From a virus, in the IMG/VR virus record IMGVR_UViG_3300017527_000160, positions 35,916 to 99,915 of that record: a stretch of 64,000 bases of DNA. One strand, 5' to 3'. Below the pieces are notes generated by a model. The model was not told the origin of the DNA, ran no database searches, and saw only the letters and a program-made list of their open reading frames with translations. The translations under genes were made by a program, and so were the position numbers. Positions 39,455-48,345 of the stretch are shown one piece after another. Within the stretch, counting starts at the first letter, position 1. Each line of letters starts with the position of its first letter.

Positions 39455-40498
39455 TTACAGCTTAACGTTTCCTAACGCAAAGTTGTAAGGTAGTTTAAAT
39501 TCCTTTTCATTATAGTGATAGGTCGCTTCTTTTATTGCAATTTGCAAGCGTGCTTCCCACTGTTCCATCGTCGCTGTAGTTACTTCAAAGGCATACAACT
39601 GATCATACTTATCAAATACAATGAATCTGAACTCGATGGTCCATTCATCTGTCAATACACTCTTCAGGTATTCTTTCACTAGTTGTTTGTATACAGCTGC
39701 CTGCATCCAATAGTTCCAGAAATCCACTGACTCATCAAACTTAGTCAAGGTCTTACTTGTAGTCTTGAAGTCATTGATACGCACTGTCTTCTTAGCTACA
39801 TCTACAACCATGTTATCTATGTATCCTTTGAAACCGAACAACTCACCTGCTTCTGCGGGAACTTCAACATAGAGCTCATTGTATACTCCGAACTTGATGC
39901 CGTCTGATACTATGTCCAATCCTAACAGCTTTCTCATCTGCGGGTCTTCTGTAACAACATCTCCTCTACGTGTGCACTTATCTAATAGGGCAGAATCAAT
40001 AATGGTTCTCCCCTGCTTGTTCTTCAAGAACTTATAGTACTCTTCAGTTCTGGGCTCCACGATCTTGTTCACTCTCTTCTCATCACCGGTACCGTCCTTC
40101 GTATCTTTCAACGACTGGTGTTTGTTGATGTCTTTCAGACACTCTAAGATCTGCGGCTCGAAGTCACACAGTTCTAACGTCTCATCTGGATCATCCATTG
40201 CTTTCCAAGCCGCGAAGCAGTGGTTAGCAACAATCATATTTGTTTCACTTGGTAAGTTATCGCTTGACACGATAAACTTATCATCGAAACCTTGATTCTC
40301 CAATACTAAGTAATGGATTATCGTTCCCTCTAACAGGTGTTTTGCATATTGTATTTCACGCTTCTTCAAGACATATTCTGCATAGAATATACTTGGAGAG
40401 GTGATCAACTTGTTTAAGCTAGAATAACTAAAGTTAAACGGCTTCTCGTAAAATTCTGCTTCCAGCAGATTGGGATCTAATTCTTTCGTATTAATCAT
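39455..40498 (-). CDS. PD-(D/E)XK family nuclease (RecB/Cas4-like), 347 aa
   Basis: The segment FSYSSLNKLITSPSIFYAEY (residues 23-42) and GTIIHYLVLEN match the N-terminus of the PDDEXK_1 superfamily. The catalytic core is visible as GYIDNMVVDVAKKTVRINDFKTT: the first Asp in GYIDN and D-x-K in DFKTT. A C-terminal helix with WNYWMQAAVYKQL resembles the QxxxY motif of RecB-type nucleases. No Fe-S Cys cluster is seen. It likely trims DNA ends for recombination with the Sak4 and SSB-like proteins. Its start overlaps the upstream gene's stop at one base. Confidence 0.85.
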   Translation of the reverse strand: MINTKELDPNLLEAEFYEKPFNFSYSSLNKLITSPSIFYAEYVLKKREIQYAKHLLEGTIIHYLVLENQGFDDKFIVSSDNLPSETNMIVANHCFAAWKAMDDPDETLELCDFEPQILECLKDINKHQSLKDTKDGTGDEKRVNKIVEPRTEEYYKFLKNKQGRTIIDSALLDKCTRRGDVVTEDPQMRKLLGLDIVSDGIKFGVYNELYVEVPAEAGELFGFKGYIDNMVVDVAKKTVRINDFKTTSKTLTKFDESVDFWNYWMQAAVYKQLVKEYLKSVLTDEWTIEFRFIVFDKYDQLYAFEVTTATMEQWEARLQIAIKEATYHYNEKEFKLPYNFALGNVKL

Positions 40499-41565
40499 TA
40501 GTTATCTAATAAGGTTAAACAATCATCTTTCAATACAGGACCTGACTGCCAACAGAAATTGTTGGTGTTGCTATAATCTATATTGTCTCCTGCGAACAAC
40601 ATAGATACTCTAAGAGCATTTGCTTTAGTGAACTTCTTGTGTTCTCTCAACACACGAGTCATGTCATTGATTGTTATCGAGCTCAGCTTGTTACGGCTGA
40701 TCTTCAAATAACTCAACAGACTTTTAAAGTTTACATGCTCTGCTTCTTTGTAACTGGTAATCTCTTTACCAAATTCCTTCAACAGAAACAGTAAGTACAC
40801 GACACTCTTCTCAAAGTCACAGTTACTCATCAGTTCCATCATCAGGATTATGTTTTCTTTCTCTTCAGTTGCACCGAATGAACGGAGCTCCTCATACTTA
40901 GTTGAACCTATAACGAAGTTACCTACGTTCAGGTGACTTAGTATGTCATCCTCAAAGAATATCTCAGCGGTGAGATTCGACAGCCCACTCTTCTTAGTGA
41001 ACCCTAACAGCTGGAATTGATTCTGGCTACACTCCTGCTTAAACTGATGCCTGCTTGGAGTACCCGGTACATCGCAAAACCTTTCAGCAGCTGATGAGAA
41101 ATTCTCATCATAAGTCCTATCAAACCATAATCTTTTTGATGCAAATATCTGCTCGATGTTGCCGTTATCTATCAGGGAGTCTAGTAAACCAGTTAAATGG
41201 CTTTGTTCCCAGTCCCATGCCCAGTTAATCATGTCTTGATTATCTACAGGCATCAGATCCTTATAATAATCGAACGTACTTGCTGAACCTTCCATCGTAT
41301 TCCTACTTAAGAAAGCTGCTGTAGCATATTCTGGTTTGATTGTGCAACTGAAGTGCTCTCTAACTTTGAACCTAGGAACGTTAGCTCCGGGGAAGAAGAA
41401 TAATCTATCTTTACCTCCACCTACAGGTTGCCAGTCTTTCTGTACGTCTAGCGCACTTTCTACATTGTCTCTGGTAAAACCATTGACTACTTTTATTTTC
41501 AACTCGTCTCCGTCGTCATTCGCGTTACGAATCGCATCAACGATTATATACTTCTTTAAGTTCAT
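40498..41565 (-). CDS. hypothetical protein co-transcribed with nuclease, 355 aa
   Basis: I do not recognise it. The N-terminal 90 residues are beta-rich with a loop WQPVGGGKDRLFFFPG, then a long helical part. The C-terminal part (FLLKEFGKEI, FKSLLSYLKISRNKLSSIT) may be a winged helix. One-base overlap with the PD-(D/E)XK nuclease gene indicates coupled translation and perhaps a complex. Confidence 0.6.
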   Translation of the reverse strand: MNLKKYIIVDAIRNANDDGDELKIKVVNGFTRDNVESALDVQKDWQPVGGGKDRLFFFPGANVPRFKVREHFSCTIKPEYATAAFLSRNTMEGSASTFDYYKDLMPVDNQDMINWAWDWEQSHLTGLLDSLIDNGNIEQIFASKRLWFDRTYDENFSSAAERFCDVPGTPSRHQFKQECSQNQFQLLGFTKKSGLSNLTAEIFFEDDILSHLNVGNFVIGSTKYEELRSFGATEEKENIILMMELMSNCDFEKSVVYLLFLLKEFGKEITSYKEAEHVNFKSLLSYLKISRNKLSSITINDMTRVLREHKKFTKANALRVSMLFAGDNIDYSNTNNFCWQSGPVLKDDCLTLLDN

Positions 41566-41580
41566 AGTGTTTGAAAATGA

Positions 41581-41604
41581 GAGGGACAGCCGAAGCCATC
41601 CCTC
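41581..41604 (-). terminator. hairpin terminator with UUCG loop
   Basis: On the minus strand a GAGGGATGGC / GCTGTCCCTC stem with a UUCG tetraloop is followed by a weak T-stretch (TCATTTTC). It lies just after the AAA+ ATPase gene and probably gives partial termination. A nearly identical UUCG hairpin occurs at 61538-61561. Confidence 0.65.
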
Positions 41605-41610
41605 ATGTTA

Positions 41611-42954
41611 TTACTTGGTTGCAAATTCTTGAACGCTTTGATCGTACAATAACTTTGCAAATTTTTGTTTGTTCCCATTCAGAATCTTCTTAACGATATG
41701 ATACTTCAAATCATTAGAGAAGATGTCCGGATCTTTCACTAAGAAAATCAATCGGTCGATGATCTCTGGGCCCACAGGATTAGTGCTAGCATACAACAAT
41801 GTGAAGTTAATTAACCTCGTTGTTAGTATACTTGCAATGTCCGCTCTGTACTCAGTGACTCCTTTCCCGTCAGTAATTGCATCTAACAATGCAGTACCGA
41901 CCTTAGAGTCATCTTTGTCCAATAGGATTTGCTTAGGTGTGATTAACTTATCCAGTCTGTTATTGATGAACGTTGTGAATAGTGTTGCCACATCTCCTCC
42001 AACGGATCCTTCACCAATCATCTGCACCATAGGAAGCTCATCTTCAAAAGCATTGAAGGAACTAATACAGTTGAAGAATGTTGTGATAGATCTTGGATTA
42101 ACCCCTTTCTCTGCATCAATAACTTCTGGGTGCATCAACACAAAGTTAATACATCTACCATCCACACCTTGGTTCTCTGCCCATTCAGCCCATCTCTCAT
42201 GGTTGAACTTCATCACCACTGAAACGAATCTCGTTCTTTGTGCTGAATCAATTGACTGTACCATGTACTCTCCATCATCTGGATTTGCTGTTAAGATGAT
42301 ATGCCAATCCTTCGGTAACTTCCAAGAGATGTACTCCTGTCTGTCACAGATCTCCATCACAGCCTGAATAAATCTAAGGTCAGCTCTGTTCCAATCATCT
42401 AACATAAGGATACCTCCGCCAACTTTGTCAGCGATCCACTCCGGTGGACAGTAACTCATACGCTTATCACCCATGAATTCGTACCCTTGTTTTAGGTACT
42501 GGTCTACTGCATTTTCGTCCACCCATACGCAGTCAGTCTTCCCTAGGGGAGATGTAGCTGCCTCGGGTTCACGAGTAGGTTGAACCATAACCTTCTTCAT
42601 AACGAATTTACCTGGAGCAATCTCCACCTTTTGCATCACTGCTTTTGGTGCTGCTGTAGGTATCACTGCTACCTTATCAGGTGCACCGTCTGTTTTACAT
42701 AACTTGAATTGCCTTACTGGAAATCCTACTAGATCTCCTAGCTCTTCAATCTGAGCAAGGTTTATCTTCACAACATCTAAGTTGTTTTTTGCCGCTATGT
42801 CTAGCACTACTGTTGTCTTACCCAATCCTGAGTCTCCAATAACTTCTGTAGCTACTGGTTTCATTCCTTTGTTCTGAATGAATCTATTGTTTGAAATGAT
42901 GTGAGTTAGGAAGTCTCCCATCTCTTGTGAATCTAACTTTACTTGGTTGCTCAT
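41611..42954 (-). CDS. MoxR-type AAA+ ATPase, 447 aa
   Basis: Walker A GDSGLGKTT (residues 40-48), Walker B GILMLDDWNRA (181-191) and a sensor-1 region WHIILTANPDDGEYM (about 220) are in order. The spacing and the DDWNRA box fit the MoxR/CbbQ group, which remodels or activates partner proteins. An insertion between 95 and 170 has Pro/Thr/Glu-rich sequence. The next gene upstream encodes a VWA protein, the normal partner of MoxR ATPases. The pair is separated by 2 bases. What the pair acts on in this phage is unknown. Confidence 0.85.
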   Translation of the reverse strand: MSNQVKLDSQEMGDFLTHIISNNRFIQNKGMKPVATEVIGDSGLGKTTVVLDIAAKNNLDVVKINLAQIEELGDLVGFPVRQFKLCKTDGAPDKVAVIPTAAPKAVMQKVEIAPGKFVMKKVMVQPTREPEAATSPLGKTDCVWVDENAVDQYLKQGYEFMGDKRMSYCPPEWIADKVGGGILMLDDWNRADLRFIQAVMEICDRQEYISWKLPKDWHIILTANPDDGEYMVQSIDSAQRTRFVSVVMKFNHERWAEWAENQGVDGRCINFVLMHPEVIDAEKGVNPRSITTFFNCISSFNAFEDELPMVQMIGEGSVGGDVATLFTTFINNRLDKLITPKQILLDKDDSKVGTALLDAITDGKGVTEYRADIASILTTRLINFTLLYASTNPVGPEIIDRLIFLVKDPDIFSNDLKYHIVKKILNGNKQKFAKLLYDQSVQEFATK

Positions 42955-42956
42955 TT

Positions 42957-44162
42957 TTATTGTGGTAATTGAATGGTTTGTCCTGGAAACTTCGTGTCTC
43001 CAAAATTAGGTGTACCCTGTGAAGAGATAACCCATAATATGCTGCCTTTAGCTCCTGTTGGAGCCCAACACTCACCATCGGTGAAGTATATCAGGCACGA
43101 GTACTTTTTCTGATGCTCGTTGTAATAATCTATAACTGGCTGGAACTCTGTCCCGCCTCTCCCATGAATGGTGAAGTCCTTCTTAGGGTCGAACTTAGAT
43201 ATGTTTGAGATAGCTGTGTCACATTGAATAACAGTCACATCTGCGCCTGTCTTCTTTAAGTGATACATTTCGTTTAAACACTCCTTCAACTCATTAGTAC
43301 TTACAGATCCTGAAGTATCAATAGCAAATAGAATATGATTCTTTCGCTTGATCCTGAGACCTGGATACTCCGGAGTTCTCTTGTTGTACTTACGTCTTGT
43401 CTTCTTGGTGAATGTCTTAACAGACCTACCACTAAATCTTCTAACGTAACCTTTCCAATCGAACTTGGGTGGATCCACATGACGAAGTCTTGCTAACAGC
43501 TCTTCAAACTCACCTGGTACACTTCCTTTAGATTTCTCTACCTGATCTGCCACCTGAGTTATGATATGCTTGGTCTGTGTCTGGAGTAACTTCTTGGTCG
43601 ACTCATCCAAGTCTTCAAGAGAATCCCAATCATGACTAGGTAGTTCTATGGTTTGCCCATTAGGCAACTCGCATGTAGACTGACCTTCACCATATGCTTT
43701 CGCGATGGCATCCATGATTTGTTCCTGTTCTTCTTTACCCTCCATGAGCTTGTCATAGTAGTATCGGGTACCCATTTTTTCTTCCAAGTTAAGTTCAGGA
43801 AACTTATCCAGGAAGCACCCTTCTTCGGGTAACCAGTCTCTGTCGATGTACTGGTTGATTTCTAAATCCATTGCGATGTTCAGTGTCTCCTTATCTTTCA
43901 AATGACTATAATCAGTTAAGTGGAAGAATGCAATGTGTAATAATTCATGTTTCAATATGCCTTTCTTTTTGTCTAAAGGAAGATCCTCCCAGAATTCGGG
44001 ATTGATAACTAACTCGTAGTTAATTCCTTTTAAGCATACACCTGCAGTAGGTACTAGCTTAGTCGACCATTGTTTGTTCAAGGACATAAGAAGCAACCCA
44101 TAGAAGGGCTCCTTCAACATGAGGTCTTTTGATGCTTTCGCTAAACTCTCTATGTTATTCAT
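42957..44162 (-). CDS. VWA-domain protein with N-terminal metallopeptidase-like domain (DUF2201-type), 401 aa
   Basis: A zincin motif HELLH occurs at residues 72-76, with DYSHL at about 84 and a downstream helix DLEINQYI. The C-terminal domain has the MIDAS signature DTSGS (282-286) of von Willebrand A folds, then FDPKKDFTIHGRGGTEF with the second metal-binding Thr. This two-domain arrangement is known from bacterial VWA-like proteins encoded beside MoxR ATPases. It ends 2 bases before the ATPase start. The pair probably acts as a metal-dependent chaperone or protease system. The target is unknown. Confidence 0.82.
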   Translation of the reverse strand: MNNIESLAKASKDLMLKEPFYGLLLMSLNKQWSTKLVPTAGVCLKGINYELVINPEFWEDLPLDKKKGILKHELLHIAFFHLTDYSHLKDKETLNIAMDLEINQYIDRDWLPEEGCFLDKFPELNLEEKMGTRYYYDKLMEGKEEQEQIMDAIAKAYGEGQSTCELPNGQTIELPSHDWDSLEDLDESTKKLLQTQTKHIITQVADQVEKSKGSVPGEFEELLARLRHVDPPKFDWKGYVRRFSGRSVKTFTKKTRRKYNKRTPEYPGLRIKRKNHILFAIDTSGSVSTNELKECLNEMYHLKKTGADVTVIQCDTAISNISKFDPKKDFTIHGRGGTEFQPVIDYYNEHQKKYSCLIYFTDGECWAPTGAKGSILWVISSQGTPNFGDTKFPGQTIQLPQ

Positions 44163-44547
44163 TGTCTTTTGGATTTACTGTTATCGATATCTCTTTGATG
44201 TCGGGGTGTGTTGATGATAGTACCATCAGATGTTTAGCAAACTCGTCTAAAGTAAACTGTATATACTGAAGGGGAGCTTTCATCTCTATTATCGCATTGT
44301 ATAAACTCTGCGTCGTTACACCCACCTTAGCGTGTAACTTGGTATTCTTCTTTAGCAATTCTAATGCTCTTGGGGCTTCTCTCTCCCACGCTTCTTCTTG
44401 TGAGAACCCGTGCTTATAGCAGATCATCATTGGTAAGATGTCTTCTATTGTCCATAAATTTATGATATGTAGTCCGACCACATGGTCTTCTACATCCACT
44501 GATTGTAGCATAGCTACTATATTCATAACTGTTTTAAAGTCCTGCAT
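44155..44547 (-). CDS. hypothetical helical protein, 130 aa
   Basis: All-helical, neutral, without recognised domain (GLHIINLWTIEDILPMMICYKHG near the N-terminus). It overlaps the VWA gene by 8 bases and the RuvC-like gene by 14 bases, so all are translated as a unit. It may be a small regulator of the ATPase/VWA pair, but this is only by position. Confidence 0.55.
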   Translation of the reverse strand: MQDFKTVMNIVAMLQSVDVEDHVVGLHIINLWTIEDILPMMICYKHGFSQEEAWEREAPRALELLKKNTKLHAKVGVTTQSLYNAIIEMKAPLQYIQFTLDEFAKHLMVLSSTHPDIKEISITVNPKDNE

Positions 44548-45079
44548 ACATTGCTGCTAATTGTTTAAAGGCTGCTGTCTGTGCAGACGCGTGTGCTATC
44601 GCTATAGCATCAGCCATATGTTCATTCTTGTTCTTAAGTGAACCGTCTTTATTCTTGTCCCATTGTACGGTAGGATAGAGACCATTAGCCCACTCAATCA
44701 TTTCCCTCTTGGAAGCTGTGAGCTTTCCTACCGAATGTTTCTTCACCTCGTTTGGTGTAACTTCAATAGGTGGTGGAGACAGAGCTGCTATTAACATACA
44801 CGTCGCACCATAACTCTTCATTCCTGAAGAACTCTGAGAACCTGATGGTGTTTCTGCAAACACGACAGCTGGCTTCTCATCTCTTATAATTGCTGCTACA
44901 AACGAATGTGTTTGCCTGCACCTTGCGATGGCATCTGATGATGCTCGCACTTGTTTATTGGTTGTCTTTTTTGTCTCGGTTAACATGATCTTCTCGACCA
45001 TAATCTTACCGGTAGGACCTACAGTCCCGACAGCTACACCTGTATTGGCTAAGCTGCTATCGATTGATACAAATTTCAT
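44534..45079 (-). CDS. RuvC-like Holliday-junction resolvase, 181 aa
   Basis: Cleaves branched DNA. RNase-H-fold catalytic residues are visible: D7 in FVSIDSSLANTG, E76 in VVFAETPSG, and H154/D157 in EHMADAIAIA. The SQSS loop after the second motif is typical of phage RuvC-like enzymes. The length matches the family. It likely resolves recombination intermediates before packaging. The upstream 40 bases contain two copies of ACGTACTAA around 45100-45115, which may be regulatory. Confidence 0.85.
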   Translation of the reverse strand: MKFVSIDSSLANTGVAVGTVGPTGKIMVEKIMLTETKKTTNKQVRASSDAIARCRQTHSFVAAIIRDEKPAVVFAETPSGSQSSSGMKSYGATCMLIAALSPPPIEVTPNEVKKHSVGKLTASKREMIEWANGLYPTVQWDKNKDGSLKNKNEHMADAIAIAHASAQTAAFKQLAAMYAGL

Positions 45080-45119
45080 ATAATAAATTTAAGATATTAG
45101 TACGTACTCTTAGTACGTT

Positions 45120-46115
45120 CTACTTCTGCAATGTCCTCTTCAGTACAGGTTGTAGATGTTCTCTGGTAGTTTCAATACCATGAACTCTGATACACTCTGC
45201 GAGATCTTTCTCTAACTTGAGATGTGCTCCACGTATACCAAACTTCTTGTTGTATTTAATCATGGATTGAATACCGGCTTGGTCGTTATCAAAAAGTGTA
45301 ACTACTTTCTTATAACGTTTTGTTAAGGTGTCTACTACTCCTTCTGAGAGCATGACGTTTTCACTGTCGGGTGCAATACCCTCAGCATTTTTAAATCCCA
45401 TCTTGTAGAATGCCATCAGATCTTTAAGGGAACTACATATAACTAGATAAGGTACAGCATATGTTAGCTGGTCCATACCTTGTATGTAATCCTTCACCTT
45501 GAAGAACTTTCTGTCAGTCATCATGGGTTGATAGATCTTATATATGGAACCATCCGTACGGAAGTATCCATAGATCTTAGTGTTTCTGATTGTTATGATA
45601 TCGTTAGGTCCTCGTTCTAATGTAAAGCTATCTAACGGTTGTACGTTAAAATGACTTAACAGCTTAGACCCTATCTTATAATCCATCCAGTACTTGGCAT
45701 CCGACTCTGTCCAATTTCTTGGATTAGTTGTAGCAAGCGTATACTTGGATTGTATAACCATTTGTTTTGCATGGTGTACACCACCTGACGATAAGAATTC
45801 ATTGTAGTCATTGATAATTTTCAACGCTGCGTCAAATCTCTTCGGTAGAGAGTGTAACTCTTTGACGAGTTCTATCCCGTCTCCCTGTTTCCCTGTAGAA
45901 AAATCTTTAAACTTATACTTGTTTGCAGTACGTGAGTGGTAAATAAACATCGATGGATCTTTATCTTTAAGATTGAACACCGACTTTATATTAACATCTT
46001 GCCCAGATAATTTTTCAGGAAGGGTGATATAAGTTTCAAAGATCCATTCAGTAGGAACTTCATGAAACTCACTGATAACGTTTTTAGTTCTTAGCATAGA
46101 GAGGTTTTTAAACAA
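45120..46115 (-). CDS. DnaG-type primase with Toprim domain, 331 aa
   Basis: The Toprim domain lies at about 222-300: LVICSSLKDLMAF replaces the usual Glu-Gly motif with Ser-Ser, a form also seen in other phage primases, and the metal-binding DxD is FDNDQAG (276-278). The N-terminal part lacks the Cys residues of CHC2 zinc fingers but has a similar fold-like pattern (MFIYHSRTANKYKFKDFSTG). It makes RNA primers for lagging-strand synthesis and works with the DnaB-like helicase. It ends with a TAG stop, so TAG is not reassigned in this gene. Confidence 0.85.
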   Translation of the reverse strand: MFKNLSMLRTKNVISEFHEVPTEWIFETYITLPEKLSGQDVNIKSVFNLKDKDPSMFIYHSRTANKYKFKDFSTGKQGDGIELVKELHSLPKRFDAALKIINDYNEFLSSGGVHHAKQMVIQSKYTLATTNPRNWTESDAKYWMDYKIGSKLLSHFNVQPLDSFTLERGPNDIITIRNTKIYGYFRTDGSIYKIYQPMMTDRKFFKVKDYIQGMDQLTYAVPYLVICSSLKDLMAFYKMGFKNAEGIAPDSENVMLSEGVVDTLTKRYKKVVTLFDNDQAGIQSMIKYNKKFGIRGAHLKLEKDLAECIRVHGIETTREHLQPVLKRTLQK

Positions 46116-46117
46116 AG

Positions 46118-46140
46118 AAGGGGACCCATTGAGTCCCCTT
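46118..46140 (-). terminator. intrinsic terminator after the SSB-like gene
   Basis: A perfect 8-bp stem AAGGGGAC / GTCCCCTT with a 7-base loop follows the SSB-like gene on the minus strand, with a short T-rich tail (TTCTTTG). It separates the SSB unit from the primase gene. Confidence 0.75.
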
Positions 46141-46159
46141 TATTGTTATAGTTTATAGT

Positions 46160-46879
46160 TTACAACTCGAAATCTGGTGCACCTGTGATGTCACCAGCTG
46201 ACGGTAGGTCTGTACTGCCACCATCAGCATCAGTATCACCGAACTCGGCAACTTCTTTCTTCTGATACTTATCCCACATCTTCTCCTCATCGAAAGCGAT
46301 AAGTTTGCTGATCTTAGCGTCTACTGCCTCGAAAGCAACAGTACCTCTAGTCAACTTCGGTGTGAATAAATCATACCCGATGTATCCGTTCTTTCTCTCG
46401 AACTCTTTACCTGCAACAGTAAACTTCAACCACTTATCCTTGAAAGGAGCAGCTTCAGTGAAACCTTTAACGAAGTCTTCGATGGTGTCATACTTACCAT
46501 CAGCATCGTCAAACCATTGCATTGAATCAGTTGCTATACAAAGATTCTTAAGTTGCTTTAACAACTCCATATCTCTACTGATCTCGACACCACTCTTTGT
46601 AGTACCGTCTTTGTAATAGTATCGGTTAGTTTTAACCTCCCCTATTTGTCCGGCATAACGCCCTAAAGACTCATCGTCCTTATCTATGAAGAAACCTTCA
46701 AACCCGTCTACTGGTTTAGTTTCTACGTTCAGGATAAAATAATATCCGTTGTCAGCCTCCATAAATGGAAACCTTTTCAATTCCGCTGAGTTAATCTTCA
46801 ACGTGTGTTCTCCAGGTGCGATTGTTTTCGGCAATCCACCTCCGCCTGTCTTGACATCTTTTGTACTTAATCCGCTCAT
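46160..46879 (-). CDS. single-stranded DNA-binding-like protein, 239 aa
   Basis: A beta-rich core (HTLKINSAELKRFP, YYFILNVETKPVDGF, DKWLKFTVAGKEFERK) suits an OB fold. The C-terminus is acidic, Gly/Asp-rich and ends GAPDFEL, like the partner-binding tails of SSB proteins. The long insertion with a helical DMELLKQLKNLC is like that of phage T7/crAss-type SSBs. Neighbours are primase and Sak4. I infer SSB from position and tail, not from a diagnostic motif. Confidence 0.7.
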   Translation of the reverse strand: MSGLSTKDVKTGGGGLPKTIAPGEHTLKINSAELKRFPFMEADNGYYFILNVETKPVDGFEGFFIDKDDESLGRYAGQIGEVKTNRYYYKDGTTKSGVEISRDMELLKQLKNLCIATDSMQWFDDADGKYDTIEDFVKGFTEAAPFKDKWLKFTVAGKEFERKNGYIGYDLFTPKLTRGTVAFEAVDAKISKLIAFDEEKMWDKYQKKEVAEFGDTDADGGSTDLPSAGDITGAPDFEL

Positions 46880-46903
46880 AGCTTCTTCTTTCTTTTTTAT
46901 TTG

Positions 46904-47695
46904 TTAATCAATATAAATTTCATCCCAATGTGTTTCAAGGACACCTTCCTTTGTTAGTTCACTAACAACAATCTCTGCGTTACGCAAGTGGGCGGGTCTG
47001 GCACCACAAGCAACTGTATCAGAGGTTGCAAAACTAAGAATATTTTTGTTACCTTTTCTGTATAGGTAACCAATTGCATCTGATTGAGATGACAATATTC
47101 TCTTGATTTTTCCTGTCAGATCTAGGTCTGAAGAGGTAAACTCCCCGCCTGCTTTTTCTAACATGACATCTTTAATGTGTCCCACTAAGATCACTCTCGG
47201 TGCTAACGTTTTCACGTATTCTACAATCTTGGTCATCGCCTCTCTCAAGTACGAGTAACCCGCTCCATTCGGGAGATTCAATATGTTTCCATACTGTGCT
47301 TTACCACTAGTTCTATCCAGCTTCCCGTTAGAATCTTTCTTGAACCATGATTTTCCCATAGGTTTTCTGGAGTACAGTGTCTCTGCATACGGTACGCATA
47401 TATTCTCAAGAGCCGTTATGGTATCTATCACAATATATTTGTACGGTTTATCAGCAGCGATAATCTGCTTCCCTATCGCAAGTATATCTTCCACCGACTT
47501 GGCTTTCAATTTCATTGCGTCTACATAATCTGACCCATCCTCCAAGTCAATGATTAGCGCATCTTCTAATTCCGCTAGGAGTGAAGTTTTACCAACCTTC
47601 GGCTTACTGAAGATGATTAGATTGTTTGGGCTTTGTGAGGCAGCCTTGACCTTCTGCATTGGTAGCACTACGCCACCTGTGTTTTTTCCACTCAT
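46904..47695 (-). CDS. Sak4-like RecA-family recombinase ATPase, 263 aa
   Basis: Walker A SKPKVGKTS (residues 30-38) starts an AAA_24-type core. Walker B is KYIVIDTITAL, and ILVGHIKDVM supplies the downstream strand. Short, with no N-terminal RecA domain, as in Sak4 single-strand-annealing proteins. It probably pairs homologous DNA, with the SSB-like protein directly downstream, and PD-(D/E)XK and RuvC-like enzymes completing the module. Confidence 0.85.
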   Translation of the reverse strand: MSGKNTGGVVLPMQKVKAASQSPNNLIIFSKPKVGKTSLLAELEDALIIDLEDGSDYVDAMKLKAKSVEDILAIGKQIIAADKPYKYIVIDTITALENICVPYAETLYSRKPMGKSWFKKDSNGKLDRTSGKAQYGNILNLPNGAGYSYLREAMTKIVEYVKTLAPRVILVGHIKDVMLEKAGGEFTSSDLDLTGKIKRILSSQSDAIGYLYRKGNKNILSFATSDTVACGARPAHLRNAEIVVSELTKEGVLETHWDEIYID

Positions 47696-47699
47696 GTGT

Positions 47700-48335
47700 T
47701 TAAAAAGTTTTAGTGATAAGTTCGTTTAGCCACGCCTTCTTACTACAAGGTTTCTTCCAAGTAATAGCCGCATAATCTCGCATAGTCATAGAGGCATAAG
47801 GTAGATCAGAATCTGCTAAATCTAAAGGCTGGAATACGTCGTCGTCTGTTTGGACTTTACTTTTGACTTCTTCCTTTGTTTTGATTGGTGCTTCTGGTTC
47901 GACTTCTTTCTCTATAATTGGCTCAGACTTCTGTGGCTGAGGGCTGTGTAACTCTGTAACGTTTATCAATTCTTCAACATTCACGTAATAGAACCTGTTC
48001 CCATTTGCTGGGTGTGGCTCTGACAATTCATACTCTTCTGTATAGTGCGGATTGTATACCCATTTCCATAAGGTTCTCTTATGATCTGTAGGTATGAAAT
48101 TCGCAGTACAGAACTCTGTATAAATGTCGACTCCTCCATAAAGTTCTTGCGGTAAAAACTTTACCACTTTCTCTCCTTTATATTCCTCAACTACACGCGG
48201 GTTCCACTTTGGAATGTTAACGTTCTCCTTTATAAACAATGGTTTATGTTTCAATCCTAACGATTGTACCTTCTGACGCTTAGAGCCATCGGTAAACAGG
48301 ACATTCTTTGATAAGTCCTTTGTTCCTATTCCCAT
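47700..48335 (-). CDS. hypothetical protein between helicase and Sak4 genes, 211 aa
   Basis: No domain is recognised. An aromatic-rich N-terminal domain (KRTLWKWVYNPHYTEEYELS) is linked by a Pro/Glu/Lys-rich stretch (residues 130-165) to a small C-terminal helical piece ending in WKKPCSKKAWLNEL. It stands 4 bases before the Sak4 start and 10 after the helicase stop, so a replication-complex adaptor is plausible. Confidence 0.6.
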   Translation of the reverse strand: MGIGTKDLSKNVLFTDGSKRQKVQSLGLKHKPLFIKENVNIPKWNPRVVEEYKGEKVVKFLPQELYGGVDIYTEFCTANFIPTDHKRTLWKWVYNPHYTEEYELSEPHPANGNRFYYVNVEELINVTELHSPQPQKSEPIIEKEVEPEAPIKTKEEVKSKVQTDDDVFQPLDLADSDLPYASMTMRDYAAITWKKPCSKKAWLNELITKTF

Positions 48336-48345
48336 GTTTTTAAGA

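Noticed and set aside
41723-42367. 214-codon plus-strand frame inside the AAA+ ATPase gene
   Set aside because: Ser/Ile/Leu-rich antisense frame; the minus strand carries intact Walker motifs.
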